A DNA stretch of 42,515 nt. It comes from Eubacterium sp. MSJ-13. GTDB lineage: Bacteria > Bacillota > Clostridia > Lachnospirales > Lachnospiraceae. Shown here in pieces: positions 1-9,434 of the stretch. The DNA lies in NCBI RefSeq assembly GCF_018918235.1, contig NZ_JAHLQE010000092.1, forward strand, positions 1 to 42,515, given 5' to 3'. Below the pieces are notes generated by a model. That model searched no databases. It was given only the letters and a program-made list of their open reading frames with translations, and was not told the origin of the DNA. A program made the translations under genes and the position numbers. Position 1 is the stretch's first letter. Every line of letters begins with the position of its first letter.

Positions 1-63
1 AAAGAAACTTGTTGATCAAGTAGTCTTATTGACTACATCATTATTATACTAGGAGGTGGTGTT

Positions 64-741
64 TTGAAACATATAATGATAGATCTTGAGATGAATAAGA
101 TAAAGAAACAGTACAGGGATGATAAGAAGTTGTCAAATGAGCTTATTGAAATAGGTGCGGTGAAGATGGATGATGACTTTAATGAGGTTGACAGGTATCA
201 GACGTATGTTATGCCGGATTATGGAAAGATGGATCCTCATATTATAAAACTGACCGGTATAACTGACTGTAAGCTGGAAGGTGCTCCGAGATTTAAGGAA
301 GCGATGCGTGACTTTGAGAAATGGATAGGCGGTGGTGCCGTTACTTTTTATTCGTGGAGTCTTGCTGATATAAGACAGTTTCAGACAGAATCAGCATTTA
401 AAGAGTATGAGTCTGAGACACTTAGAAAAATGGAGAAAAACTGGATAGATTTCCAGGAGGTATACAGCAGGCTTTTAGGTATAGATAAGAGAATAAGGCT
501 TAAACAGGCAGTGTCATCTGCTGATTATGATTTCAAAGGAGCACAGCATACTGCTCTTGCAGATGCGGTTAATACGGCTGAGATTCTTAAACTTTCAAAA
601 AAACCTGAAGAGTTTGAACGTGTCATGAAACCGATACTTGATCTGTTCAGGAAGGATGAAGGAGGTTCGACACTTCTTGACATGTGTCCCGAATTTTTTG
701 CGAATGTATTGGAAACAGGAGAAATAAAAAAGAATGAATAG
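64..741 (+). CDS. DnaQ-like DEDDh 3'-5' exonuclease family protein
   Basis: The predicted product is a 225-residue nuclease of the DnaQ/RNase T superfamily, which removes nucleotides from 3' ends of DNA or RNA. The exonuclease motifs are visible: IDLEMN near residue 5 (Asp and Glu metal ligands), SLADIRQF around residue 100 (Asp), and QHTALADAVN around 160 (the His and Asp of the third motif). The DLEMN form resembles the KapD-like branch, so the substrate cannot be told. The TTG start at 64 is chosen because AGGAGG at 51-56 lies seven bases upstream; the in-frame ATG at 73 would cut into the first strand. No partner domains are present, so this is a stand-alone enzyme. A hairpin terminator follows directly after the stop. 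Confidence 0.85.
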   Translation: MKHIMIDLEMNKIKKQYRDDKKLSNELIEIGAVKMDDDFNEVDRYQTYVMPDYGKMDPHIIKLTGITDCKLEGAPRFKEAMRDFEKWIGGGAVTFYSWSLADIRQFQTESAFKEYESETLRKMEKNWIDFQEVYSRLLGIDKRIRLKQAVSSADYDFKGAQHTALADAVNTAEILKLSKKPEEFERVMKPILDLFRKDEGGSTLLDMCPEFFANVLETGEIKKNE

Positions 742-774
742 ATATTTTAAAGTATCTATTCATTCTTTTTTTAT
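730..774. terminator. Bidirectional rho-independent terminator
   Basis: A 15-bp stem (730-744 with 753-767) has a short AT loop. It is followed by a T-run on the plus strand and preceded by an A-run that becomes a T-run on the minus strand. It lies between the convergent exonuclease and papain-like peptidase genes and includes the exonuclease stop codon. Confidence 0.85.
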
Positions 775-843
775 AAAAGTTATGTGATAGCAGGCATATA
801 TGTTAATAAAAAAGCATTATTTTTAATAAAAATATTTTGGTTG

Positions 844-2982
844 TTAACGTACAGTTACACGCACATAAGCTTTTTTGCCGTTAAACGCTTTTAATGTAAT
901 AGTTGTTCTTCCACGTCTTCTGGCTTTTACTGTACCTGATGAACTTACTGTTGCAACAGATTTTCTTGAAGAATAGAATTTAACTTTTCTGCTGTAGCAG
1001 CCTTTGGAAAATCTTACCTTTACTTTAAGTGAACGACCGCGTCGTATGGTAGCACGTTTGTATGGACGGCTTGATATGCGTTTTGGTGCGTTATATACAT
1101 TCACGGTGTATGTGGCAATGTTTCCGTCATTTGAAATGGCAGTGATTCGTGCACTTCCTTTGGAAAGTCCTTTTATCTTACCTGTAGTCTGGTTTACAGA
1201 AACAACTTTATTATTGCTGCTTTTATAAGTTACGGTTGAACTGTCAGTTTTAGTTGAAAGTTTTGCTTTTAAAGTGTAAGTTTCGCCTTTGCCGATTTTT
1301 ACGGATTTTTTTGAAAATGAAACTTTGGTATTTGTAGCTGCAATGCCGTTTGAAGTAAAAGCTTTTATAGTAATATTGTTTAATGTTCTGTCATCAATAG
1401 TGGTGCAGTCAGTCCAGCTTTTTTTATCATTGTCATATATATAGCTCTGACCCGGCTCGCTGGCATATGAGTATAGAACACCATCATTTGTGCTGGAATT
1501 TGTTTCAATAGGAATATACGCCTGATTTCCGGTTGATGAATCATATTTGTATGTTATTGCAACTGCAAATTTACTGCCTGGTGACAGTGTACAGCTTGTT
1601 GGAAGTTTGACAGTATGGTAGCCGCTGTAATCAGCAGTTCCGGATACTGTACATGAACTTGCGAGAGTACCTGTGTCAGGAGTATTTCCCGTGAGATCTT
1701 TATATATTTTAATCGTGTATTTCTGGTTATCAGTCAGGGTGTAAAATGATACGGCATTTAAAGTTTCCTCAAAAGATGAACCACTTGTAAATACATTGGC
1801 ACCTGTGGCGTCATTTCCGGAAATAAATGCACCATCTGACCAGCCGTTGCCGTCATACTGGTAGATATTTTCGTAGTTAGCAGTAGATTCTACTGCCATC
1901 GTATAAATATCATTTATTGAAGGTTCTTCATATGAAAGCCAGAAATATCCATTATCATTGTAATTTGTTCCGTAACTGTTAGCTATAAGCCATGCACCAT
2001 TTGATGAAGGTCTGCTTCCCTCTTTGAAATTATTTTTTGAATAGTTGTCATCCCATCCAATAAGTGTTACACAGTGGTTAGCAGCTAATATAGCGGTTTT
2101 TCCGGTATATTTTGTCTGATAATAAGATTTTCCTGAATTTGTTCCTGTCTCAAATCCAGAAGAATCATAATAGAGTGAGATGTTTAAGGCACCCTGGTTC
2201 ATGATTGCTTTTTTGATAGTATCTCTGCTGCTGTTATCAAGACAGTCTGCATTTTGAAGATGAGCATATGAATCGTAGCGGAGGCTTTCTCCGGCTGCTT
2301 TCATCGTATCTGTCATTTCCTGTTCTTTAGAAAGAGTATCCGCAGTAAATGGAGCTGCGCTTTCTTTTTCTGCTCCTGACCATGTGGCAAGAGTAAAAAT
2401 AGCTGAAAGTGCATCGCCGCCTGCATCGTATGGATTAAGTGTCTGGGATATTCCTGAAGGATTGAATATATTTGACGGAATATTCGTATCTGTTATGGAG
2501 GTGCCATCACCATACATACTGCTTTGTTTATCTGTTATAGGGTTGTATGTATACCATGCCAGATGATTTTCAGAATAGTCGGCAGTTTCTGCGGTATTTA
2601 ATCCATTTAATATCGAATTTGATTCCATTGCTTTGACCGCAGCAAAAGCCCAGCATGCTCCTGTTACACCCTGGTCCTTTATGGATGTGGTCTGTCCGTA
2701 TTTTCTAAGATCATATGATGATGGTACGGAGGTTGCTTCTTTTCTTTTGGGAGACAAAGAATCCGATGAAGAATCAAAGTCTATTGTTCTGCCGTTTTCA
2801 TCTACATATGAATATCGAAGAAGCCCGTTATTATTGCCAGATACAACTCTTGAAATGACTGACAGGTTATCAATAGTATTGTTTGTTTTTGCAGATACGG
2901 TTGAAACATCACTTAACCCGGAAACTGCAATTCCTGCTGCAAGTGCTGTGCAGAATATTTTGTTAATGTTACTTTTTTTCAT
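844..2982 (-). CDS. Secreted papain-family (C1) cysteine peptidase with lectin-like and Ig-like domains
   Basis: A 712-residue exported cysteine peptidase. The start at 2982 follows an AAAGGA site eight bases upstream; nine further in-frame codons upstream are unlikely to be translated. Residues 1-31 form a signal peptide (basic start, hydrophobic core, small residues before KTNN). The catalytic triad of papain is visible: Cys110 in TGACWAFAAV, His303 in NHCVTLIGWDD and Asn335 in IANSYGTNY. After about residue 370 comes a beta-rich domain of the type found next to C1 domains in clostridial surface proteases, then two bacterial Ig-like (Big_2) repeats from about 550 to the end. The last repeat is strikingly Arg/Lys-rich, which may help binding to anionic wall polymers. 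There is no sortase motif or transmembrane tail, so attachment is probably non-covalent. The substrate is unknown; secretion and protein degradation are inferred from the family. Confidence 0.88.
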   Translation of the reverse strand: MKKSNINKIFCTALAAGIAVSGLSDVSTVSAKTNNTIDNLSVISRVVSGNNNGLLRYSYVDENGRTIDFDSSSDSLSPKRKEATSVPSSYDLRKYGQTTSIKDQGVTGACWAFAAVKAMESNSILNGLNTAETADYSENHLAWYTYNPITDKQSSMYGDGTSITDTNIPSNIFNPSGISQTLNPYDAGGDALSAIFTLATWSGAEKESAAPFTADTLSKEQEMTDTMKAAGESLRYDSYAHLQNADCLDNSSRDTIKKAIMNQGALNISLYYDSSGFETGTNSGKSYYQTKYTGKTAILAANHCVTLIGWDDNYSKNNFKEGSRPSSNGAWLIANSYGTNYNDNGYFWLSYEEPSINDIYTMAVESTANYENIYQYDGNGWSDGAFISGNDATGANVFTSGSSFEETLNAVSFYTLTDNQKYTIKIYKDLTGNTPDTGTLASSCTVSGTADYSGYHTVKLPTSCTLSPGSKFAVAITYKYDSSTGNQAYIPIETNSSTNDGVLYSYASEPGQSYIYDNDKKSWTDCTTIDDRTLNNITIKAFTSNGIAATNTKVSFSKKSVKIGKGETYTLKAKLSTKTDSSTVTYKSSNNKVVSVNQTTGKIKGLSKGSARITAISNDGNIATYTVNVYNAPKRISSRPYKRATIRRGRSLKVKVRFSKGCYSRKVKFYSSRKSVATVSSSGTVKARRRGRTTITLKAFNGKKAYVRVTVR

Positions 2983-3182
2983 AATGTTTATCCTTTCATA
3001 GATTGGCAAAAATTTGGATATGTAAATAAATCCTTATATAGAATAACAGAAATAACATAAATATTGTATAAAGATTTTGTGAAAGTTCTGATATTCTGTG
3101 ATAATTATATGTATTTATGATATAGTACCATTGTGGCAAAAAAATTGCGACAATAAATAAGGAAAGGAACGGGTATAAAAAA

Positions 3183-4310
3183 TTGGAAGAAAGTAACAGG
3201 GAGTTGAGAAAAAAAATATGTGTTCATCTTTTAGTATGTTTGGGGGCGATACTTACAGTAGTTTTTGTTGTGCCACCGCTTTTTAAGTTATTTCTGCCAT
3301 TGATCATTGCATGGTTGATAGCTTTGTTAGCTAATCCTCTTGTGCGTTTTTTGGAAAACAGGATAAAAATAATGCGAAAACATGGAACGGTTATAGTTAT
3401 AGTGTTTGTCCTTGCAATTATTTGTGCAGCTATTTATGGCATCATCTGTTTTACGGCTGTTCAGGTAAGTTCACTTATAGCAGAACTTCCGGATTTGTAC
3501 CAATCAGTGATATCAAATCTTCAGGAGGCAATGAGTAATCTGCATGATAGGTTTAACATAATTCCGGCTGATATACAAAGTATGTTTGGAAAAAGAAATA
3601 TGCAGCTTAATGAATATATACTTACTGCACTTAAATCATTAAAAACAAGTCCGGTATCAACTGTTGGCAATGTGGCAAGCTCGCTTATAGACTTTTTTGT
3701 TCTATTGATCCTCACACTTATGATGACATACTTTTTTGTGGCGGACCATGATAAAATTAAGGAAGCTGTCGCAAAGCATATGCCAGGGTCAGTAAAAAGA
3801 GGCTGGAATATGGTAAAGGATATCATAGTAAAAGCAATCGGCGGATATTTGAAAGCATGTTTTCAGATAATGATAGTGATATTTGTGATATTGTTTGTAA
3901 TATTTTTATTGATGGGACAAAAATATGCGGCGTTGATAGCGTTCATTACTGCATTCCTTGATTTTCTGCCTTTTGTTGGTACCGGAACGATACTTACGCC
4001 GTGGGCGATATACTGTGTGATAACAGGTGAGTATACATCTGCGGTTATACTTGTAGCTGCCTATTTCATAACATTGTTTGTTCACAGGATACTAGAGCCT
4101 AAACTTATAGGTGACAGTGTTGGTATGAGTCCGTTTCTTACACTTATATCGATGTTTATTTTTTACAGACTTATCGGTATGCTTGGTCTTATAATAGGAA
4201 TACCTGTCGGTATGGTACTTCAGGCGTTTTATGAAGGCGGAGTGTTTGATAATACGATTCGTGGAATAAAGATACTTGTAAAGGATATAAATGAATATAG
4301 AAAGTTTTAA
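3183..4310 (+). CDS. AI-2E/YtvI-type permease-family membrane protein
   Basis: A 375-residue integral membrane protein of the AI-2E transporter (UPF0118/PerM) family. It has about seven to eight hydrophobic segments: two early ones (about residues 12-50), one at 60-90, a long soluble loop with short helices (about 90-165), then further membrane spans. The family signatures DFLPFVGTG and the late HRILEPKLIGDSVGMSP segment are present. Length and layout match YtvI, a forespore/sporulation-linked member in Bacillus; the substrate of this branch is not established. The TTG start at 3183 has a GGAAAGGA site 14 bases upstream, a little far, but no better in-frame start exists before the first span. 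The gene stands alone and ends in a long hairpin shared with the convergent VanZ-like gene. Confidence 0.8.
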   Translation: MEESNRELRKKICVHLLVCLGAILTVVFVVPPLFKLFLPLIIAWLIALLANPLVRFLENRIKIMRKHGTVIVIVFVLAIICAAIYGIICFTAVQVSSLIAELPDLYQSVISNLQEAMSNLHDRFNIIPADIQSMFGKRNMQLNEYILTALKSLKTSPVSTVGNVASSLIDFFVLLILTLMMTYFFVADHDKIKEAVAKHMPGSVKRGWNMVKDIIVKAIGGYLKACFQIMIVIFVILFVIFLLMGQKYAALIAFITAFLDFLPFVGTGTILTPWAIYCVITGEYTSAVILVAAYFITLFVHRILEPKLIGDSVGMSPFLTLISMFIFYRLIGMLGLIIGIPVGMVLQAFYEGGVFDNTIRGIKILVKDINEYRKF

Positions 4311-4405
4311 ATAATAAAGCGGAGATATACATTGAAAGCTGCTGTTATCGTAAATGATGTGATACGGACAGAAAAGCTTTGGGTATAATCTCCGCTTTTG
4401 ATTAT
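4311..4405. terminator. Long structured hairpin between convergent genes
   Basis: An 11-bp perfect outer stem (4316-4326 with 4388-4398) is extended by ATAAT/ATTAT pairs. It encloses about 60 bases that can fold further (4335-4340 with 4375-4380, then a small inner hairpin). It separates the YtvI-like gene from the convergent VanZ-like gene. On the plus strand TTTTG follows the stem, so it could terminate in both directions, but it is much longer than a plain terminator. Confidence 0.6.
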
Positions 4406-4451
4406 GCAAAAGGATATGATAATAAATACTGTATGTCAGTTTATCAGGATA

Positions 4452-5318
4452 TCAGAAATGGAATTTTTTCTGCTGTGCTCTGCTTATCATGAAGTCACGG
4501 GCTGCTATTGTCTGGAAAATGGTATTCATGATATGGAAAAGTATAACACCTATAAGAATACCGATAAGTGAAAATACACAGTCGTCTATATCACCTCGAC
4601 CAAGTCCTGTATAGTATTGTATTACTTCGAGTGCAGCAGGAAAAAGGAAGTATATTATAATTCTAAAAACAAAGTTCAATTTACGCATGGCAACTCTTGT
4701 AAGGTAACCAAAAGGAACACCAAGACATATGAGCTGTACTACATATAAAATCAGTTCATTAAGGCTTGACCCTGCTTTTAAGGTCTGTTCTATATAACCT
4801 GCTGTGGCCATGAAAGGCACAAAATTGTGTGCACCAAATGAAAGCTTATGGTACGGTGGAACAATAGGTGTGATAAAGTATTGTTTTGCAATCACAAAAA
4901 TGTATATCAGTGTGAAGAATATGCACATACGGTTGAAAAATTTATGATAGCCGTCAAAGCGCGGACCTCTGTCAAAAAGGTCGCGTAATGTACAATATAA
5001 AAATGGTACGATCCAGTTTACAAGTACAAGGCATGGAAGCCAGAAGTCAAAAGTTATCCAGTTATTTGGCTGTACTAAGTAGACTGCCGCTGAAAAAGCC
5101 AGTGTTGTAAGTGTCATACTTGCGGCATGAAGAAAATTATAATCATAATTTAACGATGACTCTAGAAAAAAGTGTGCCAGAATTAAGGAGGCTACGGCAG
5201 CGAATACAACAGATACATAATGCATAGGCATGAGATAATAAAGGCATATTGTAGTGATAAGTGAAAGCAGGCTAAGTAAAAGTACAAGGCTGCTGATATT
5301 TACGGTTCTTTTGTTCAT
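4452..5318 (-). CDS. VanZ-like multi-span membrane protein
   Basis: A 288-residue membrane protein with about eight hydrophobic segments. The C-terminal part carries the VanZ-family pattern: a Glu and Gln in ALEVIQYYTGLGRGDIDD followed by a glycine-rich span. VanZ-like proteins are named after a teicoplanin-resistance factor, but most have no known role, so nothing about antibiotics should be read into it. The start at 5318 (MNKRTV) is preferred over an upstream in-frame ATG because GGAGA sits six bases before it. A possible promoter lies near 5429-5456 on the minus strand. The gene is monocistronic and divergent from the diguanylate cyclase operon. Confidence 0.7.
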   Translation of the reverse strand: MNKRTVNISSLVLLLSLLSLITTICLYYLMPMHYVSVVFAAVASLILAHFFLESSLNYDYNFLHAASMTLTTLAFSAAVYLVQPNNWITFDFWLPCLVLVNWIVPFLYCTLRDLFDRGPRFDGYHKFFNRMCIFFTLIYIFVIAKQYFITPIVPPYHKLSFGAHNFVPFMATAGYIEQTLKAGSSLNELILYVVQLICLGVPFGYLTRVAMRKLNFVFRIIIYFLFPAALEVIQYYTGLGRGDIDDCVFSLIGILIGVILFHIMNTIFQTIAARDFMISRAQQKKFHF

Positions 5319-5428
5319 AATAGATCTCCATTCCTGCACACAGAAGTTTTTTGATTAGAAATATCAAATGGTCCGGTTGAGTCCGGGTCGTGTGCAAAGC
5401 CGGACATGATAAGGACTGTCATCTTATA

Positions 5429-5456
5429 ATAATAATCTGAAAAAAAAATAAGTCAA
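5429..5456 (-). promoter_or_regulatory. Possible promoter of the VanZ-like gene
   Basis: Read on the minus strand, TTGACT (451-456 of the 5-kb block) is followed after 16 bases by TATTAT. The AT-rich surroundings offer alternative -10 hexamers, so the exact box is uncertain. The leader between it and the gene holds two GTCCGG copies able to pair alternately with one CCGGAC. Confidence 0.4.
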
Positions 5457-5535
5457 TATAAAATGGAAAAAGTTGCTATTGTTTGCAACATAGATGTAAA
5501 CGGAAACAAAAAGTTTATAGCAGTATCATATTAAA

Positions 5536-5564
5536 TTGCGATATCTAAAAAAATGTGATATTAT
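5536..5564 (+). promoter_or_regulatory. Sigma-A type promoter of the c-di-GMP operon
   Basis: TTGCGA (5536-5541), a 17-base spacer and TATTAT (5559-5564) fit a housekeeping promoter. Transcription would start near 5571, giving a leader of about 65 bases before the diguanylate cyclase start. The box overlaps the most upstream in-frame TTG of that gene, which argues against that start. Confidence 0.6.
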
Positions 5565-5634
5565 AAGAATAGTTTTATGGAGAAAAATAAACTGCATCTG
5601 TTTTAAATTGGAGGAGAAAAAGAGGCACGGGATT

Positions 5635-7503
5635 ATGAAGACAAGGAAAAGGATAAACTTTAGAAGAGTATGTTATTTTATGCTTGTTCTCTCGGTCTTA
5701 AGCGGTATAGCAACGATATATTGTTTTGGAAATGAGATGAGGGACAGTGCTGTAAATAACGCAAAAAAGGTAGTGAACAGTAGTGCATGTGTAGGACGGG
5801 CATATTTTGAGGAAATTATAAGGGAGAGATTATCCGGACTGGAGGTACTTGCAGGAAGGATTGCTGGGAATGATATAAGTGACAGGCGTGAGATTGCTTC
5901 AGCGTGCAAGACTCTCGAAAGGTATTTTGATGACATTTCGATTATAGATACAAATGGGGTAAGGCTGTATGGCAATTGTGTTTGCAAAGAAATTTCTAAG
6001 AGCGATGGTTTTGAAAAGGCTCTTGGGAAAACCGCAAATATTTCCAATGATATTACAACAAACTATAATGGAAATGATGAACTTTGTTTTTTTGTGCCGG
6101 TGATATCGGGGGGAAAAGTACAGTCTGTGCTTGTTGGCTCAATGCTTCTTGAGGATATGAGCAATAAATTATATAATTCAGGTCTGTCAAAAGAGGGATA
6201 TGTTATTGTTTTATCTGAAAATGGAGATATTATTGCAGGGACAAGAACAGTATGTGATATAGGACTTGATTATGATACAAACTTTTTTTCATATCTGAAT
6301 GAGAGTGGAGTCTTTGACGGATATGACAGTCAGAAAGTAAGAAGCAGGATAAAGGACAATTTAGAAACGGATTTTCAGTTTAAACACAGTAAAAGGAATT
6401 ACATAATTACAACAATGCCAACAAGTGTAAACGGCTGGTCTTTTGCATATATATCAAAAGGAAGATATAGGAAGGCATCAGATATAGTGTTTACAAGTAA
6501 GTGCATGAATTATCTCAAGGCATTATGTATTGAACTTATCATTATTATGATCATGCTTATCTATGCAGCAAGAAGCAGGCAGAGACTGATAAAGATACAG
6601 GACACATATGATACAGTTAGCAGGATAGATAAGACGATAATTTTTGAGTATACATTTTCACCAAAATGTTTTGAACTGAAAGATAAATTTGGCACGATAA
6701 TAGATAAAAATATGAAGCCTTTTATGGGAGAAGCGGTATATGATGTATATGAGTATGTTCACCCTGATGATTTATCTATAAGGAGCAGACTAAGAAAATT
6801 TTTTGAGAGTAAAGATACGTTTTTTTCATCTGAGGTCAGAGTAAAAAGTAAAGAAGGGGAGTATGACTGGTACAGGGTTTTAGGCTTTTTAGAGAGAGAA
6901 GAGAATGGTTCTCCGAAACATTTTGTAGGAAAGCTTACGGACGCTTCAAAACAGATAATTATGGAAAAAAATCTTGTGCAGCGTGCTGAAAAGGATATGC
7001 TTACTGGGGTTCTGAATAAAAAGACCATGGAAGAAAAGATAAGTGAGCTGCTTGCAGAAAGCAAGGCTGACAGATATTATATATTCTATATGGTAGATTT
7101 GGATAATTTTAAAAATGTAAATGATACACTTGGACATATATACGGTGATAAAGCGATTGCTGATACGGGTGCTGAACTTACTAAAATATTCAAGAATCAG
7201 GCACTTATAGGCAGGCTTGGTGGTGATGAATTTGCTGTCTGTTCCAGTTATGATGCTTTTGATGAGGAAAGTCTGAAAAATTATATTATTAAAAAGGCTG
7301 AACAGATCAAAGAGGCAAACAGGCGCAGTTATACAGATGGTGCAAATGTTGTAAATATAACAAGCAGTATAGGGATTTCTGTTGCGCCGATAGATGGAAG
7401 TGATTTTGAAAATGTATATAAGAAGGCTGATTCTGCGTTATATCAGTCAAAGAAATCAGGAAAAGACCGTTATACATTATTTAGTGGAGAGTTGTGGAAG
7501 TGA
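5635..7503 (+). CDS. Membrane diguanylate cyclase (extracellular sensor - PAS - GGDEF)
   Basis: A 622-residue enzyme predicted to make cyclic di-GMP from two GTP. Order: transmembrane segment at about 16-35; extracytoplasmic sensor region to about 290 (Cache-like by layout); second transmembrane segment at about 300-320; PAS domain (PAS_3-like, with YEYVHPDDL and YDWYRVLGF) at about 340-445; GGDEF domain from 450. The GGDEF motif (529-533) is intact, as is the DLDNFKNVND metal/substrate segment. The inhibitory RxxD site is absent: the aligned residues are KNQA, so product inhibition through it is not expected. The ATG at 5635 has AGAGG nine bases upstream; more upstream in-frame codons overlap the promoter. 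Its stop overlaps the start of the next gene (TGATG), so the two are probably translationally coupled. The ligand sensed is unknown. Confidence 0.9.
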   Translation: MKTRKRINFRRVCYFMLVLSVLSGIATIYCFGNEMRDSAVNNAKKVVNSSACVGRAYFEEIIRERLSGLEVLAGRIAGNDISDRREIASACKTLERYFDDISIIDTNGVRLYGNCVCKEISKSDGFEKALGKTANISNDITTNYNGNDELCFFVPVISGGKVQSVLVGSMLLEDMSNKLYNSGLSKEGYVIVLSENGDIIAGTRTVCDIGLDYDTNFFSYLNESGVFDGYDSQKVRSRIKDNLETDFQFKHSKRNYIITTMPTSVNGWSFAYISKGRYRKASDIVFTSKCMNYLKALCIELIIIMIMLIYAARSRQRLIKIQDTYDTVSRIDKTIIFEYTFSPKCFELKDKFGTIIDKNMKPFMGEAVYDVYEYVHPDDLSIRSRLRKFFESKDTFFSSEVRVKSKEGEYDWYRVLGFLEREENGSPKHFVGKLTDASKQIIMEKNLVQRAEKDMLTGVLNKKTMEEKISELLAESKADRYYIFYMVDLDNFKNVNDTLGHIYGDKAIADTGAELTKIFKNQALIGRLGGDEFAVCSSYDAFDEESLKNYIIKKAEQIKEANRRSYTDGANVVNITSSIGISVAPIDGSDFENVYKKADSALYQSKKSGKDRYTLFSGELWK

Positions 7504-9434
7504 TGATGAATTATGTGTGTGCTTATGAATTTGTAGCTTTATTTTTAATAGGACTAGTAACCTTTTTTTACCATTATAAGAATTGGCTCCCCACATATAA
7601 AAACCGATTTTTTGAGAGTATTCTTCATATACTGCTTATAGTGATATTATTTGATATTATAAATAGAATGGGGACTTTAGGTGTCATTAAACTTTCGGAT
7701 AATGTGGTCTTTGTACTGACTCTGTTATCTTATACGGGAGTTCTTATATCATCGGTATTTTTCTGGATGTATTATCTGGCTCAGACAATGACACTTGATT
7801 ATCTTAGGAGAAAGATTTCAATTATTATAATGTATCTGCCGGCGGTTGCCATGGAGGCAGTAATCATTATGTCAATAAACAGTGAAAGTATGTTTCGTGT
7901 TCAGAATGGCGAGGTGTTTTATAATAAGGGTGCATTGATAATATTTCCTATAGTCATTATATTTTATGTCTTTGCAGGTGCATTTGCTCTTGGCAGAAAT
8001 AGAAAGAACATTGAAAGAAGACAATATATGTTCATGCAGATTTCAAATATTGTAATAGTCTGTTTTGTTGAACTGTATTATGTGCCTGAGAACAGGCTGA
8101 TGCTGATATATTACTGTGTTGCGGCACTTGTTATAATGTATTATCTGATAATACATAATGTCGATATGTATCTTGTCAGTGCAAGCGGATGTTTTTCGAT
8201 GGCAGGATTTAAAAATGTCGTAGAGGAAAAAATCAAGTATAAGAAAAGTTTTTATTGTATTTCTGTCTGTATAAGTAATATGGAAAATATGTCAAATTAC
8301 TGTCTTGAAGATGAGATAAACCAGGTACATGCGACGGTTGGGGAATATCTGAGAGAGTTTGGTGGAAGACATAATGTATATCATATACATCGTTCAGAAT
8401 ATATAATCATAGTAAAAAAAGAATCTGAGGCAAATGATCTTTTTATAAAATTAAGGAAGGAACTTCCAAAGACTATCAGACTGAATGATAAAGGTGTAAG
8501 TATGTACTACAAATTTTATATTGCAGGAAATGCTGATGCATCATATACACTGTCTGAGTTTATGAGAATTCTTATAAGTATGAAAAATATTGCAACCAGA
8601 GATTCTCTCGACAGGGAAATAGTAGTTTATGCCGGAAGTATAAAGGAGAGAATAGAAAGAGAACTTGAAAATATAAGAGCAATAAGAACAATGCTTGAGA
8701 CAGATGAGTGTGAACTTGAATGTATGCCTATATATGATATCAGGGAAAAAGACATAAATGAACTTGAGATAAATCCAGTCGTTAGGGTTGGAGACAGAAC
8801 ACTTACGATTGAGGAAGTGTGGGAAGTTTCAAGGGAAATAGGATGCAGCAGGGACACCAATATAATGTTTTTAAAAAGGATATTGCAGTTTGCAAGTGAA
8901 GAAAAACTTTTTGAAAGAGGAATCAGGCATGTGAGAGTAAATATGGCGGCATTTCATATTATCAGTGAATCGATATGTGAGGAATATATGAGTTACATCA
9001 ACGAATATAATATAAATCCTGATAATATTATTTTTGAGTTATTTGTTAATGCTGATGTTCCTGAGGAAGAACTTGCAAGGGGAATATCTTATCTTAAAAA
9101 ATATGGAGTACATGTTTGCTGGGATCAGTTTGGGGTAAATGCATGTAATCTTAAAAATCTTATGGAAATGCCATTTGACGGTGTGAAGATAAACAGTACA
9201 GTTGTCTCAATGTATTGTAATGAAAAGAGCATGGAGCTTATATATATAATACGCATGTTCAGAGAAAGAGGATGGATGGTATGCCTTGACGGAATAAGAT
9301 ATCCGGATGGTTTCGAGATGGTGACAAAGATGGATGTCGATTATATTCAGGGAAGGGAACTTATGAAATTTGTTCCGGAAGATAAAATCAGGGAATTCCT
9401 CTTGAAGAAAGGAGGAATTTTAGGTGATATATAA
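7503..9434 (+). CDS. Membrane EAL-domain protein, degenerate (probably non-catalytic)
   Basis: A 643-residue protein with six to seven N-terminal transmembrane segments (about 1-220), a GGDEF-like fold without the motif (about 230-370) and a C-terminal EAL domain. Key phosphodiesterase residues are changed: the EAL segment reads LEINPVVRV, the DDFGTG loop reads WDQFGV (W540 D541), KID reads KIN, and AEGIE reads LDGIR. The family needs these acidic residues for metal binding, so loss of c-di-GMP hydrolysis is a good inference, leaving a possible c-di-GMP-binding or partner-binding role. ATG 7503 is chosen because it overlaps the previous stop and GGAGAG lies 11 bases upstream. It has the same architecture as the next gene, suggesting a tandem duplication followed by decay of one active site. 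Confidence 0.82.
   Translation: MMNYVCAYEFVALFLIGLVTFFYHYKNWLPTYKNRFFESILHILLIVILFDIINRMGTLGVIKLSDNVVFVLTLLSYTGVLISSVFFWMYYLAQTMTLDYLRRKISIIIMYLPAVAMEAVIIMSINSESMFRVQNGEVFYNKGALIIFPIVIIFYVFAGAFALGRNRKNIERRQYMFMQISNIVIVCFVELYYVPENRLMLIYYCVAALVIMYYLIIHNVDMYLVSASGCFSMAGFKNVVEEKIKYKKSFYCISVCISNMENMSNYCLEDEINQVHATVGEYLREFGGRHNVYHIHRSEYIIIVKKESEANDLFIKLRKELPKTIRLNDKGVSMYYKFYIAGNADASYTLSEFMRILISMKNIATRDSLDREIVVYAGSIKERIERELENIRAIRTMLETDECELECMPIYDIREKDINELEINPVVRVGDRTLTIEEVWEVSREIGCSRDTNIMFLKRILQFASEEKLFERGIRHVRVNMAAFHIISESICEEYMSYINEYNINPDNIIFELFVNADVPEEELARGISYLKKYGVHVCWDQFGVNACNLKNLMEMPFDGVKINSTVVSMYCNEKSMELIYIIRMFRERGWMVCLDGIRYPDGFEMVTKMDVDYIQGRELMKFVPEDKIREFLLKKGGILGDI

Noticed and set aside
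5340-5634. Possible c-di-GMP riboswitch before the cyclase operon
   Set aside because: I could not find the conserved GEMM-I or GEMM-II core; the hairpins there are simple and on the other gene's leader.
5536-5634. Longer N-terminus for the diguanylate cyclase
   Set aside because: The 33 extra residues overlap the likely promoter and have no ribosome site; the first membrane span follows better from 5635.
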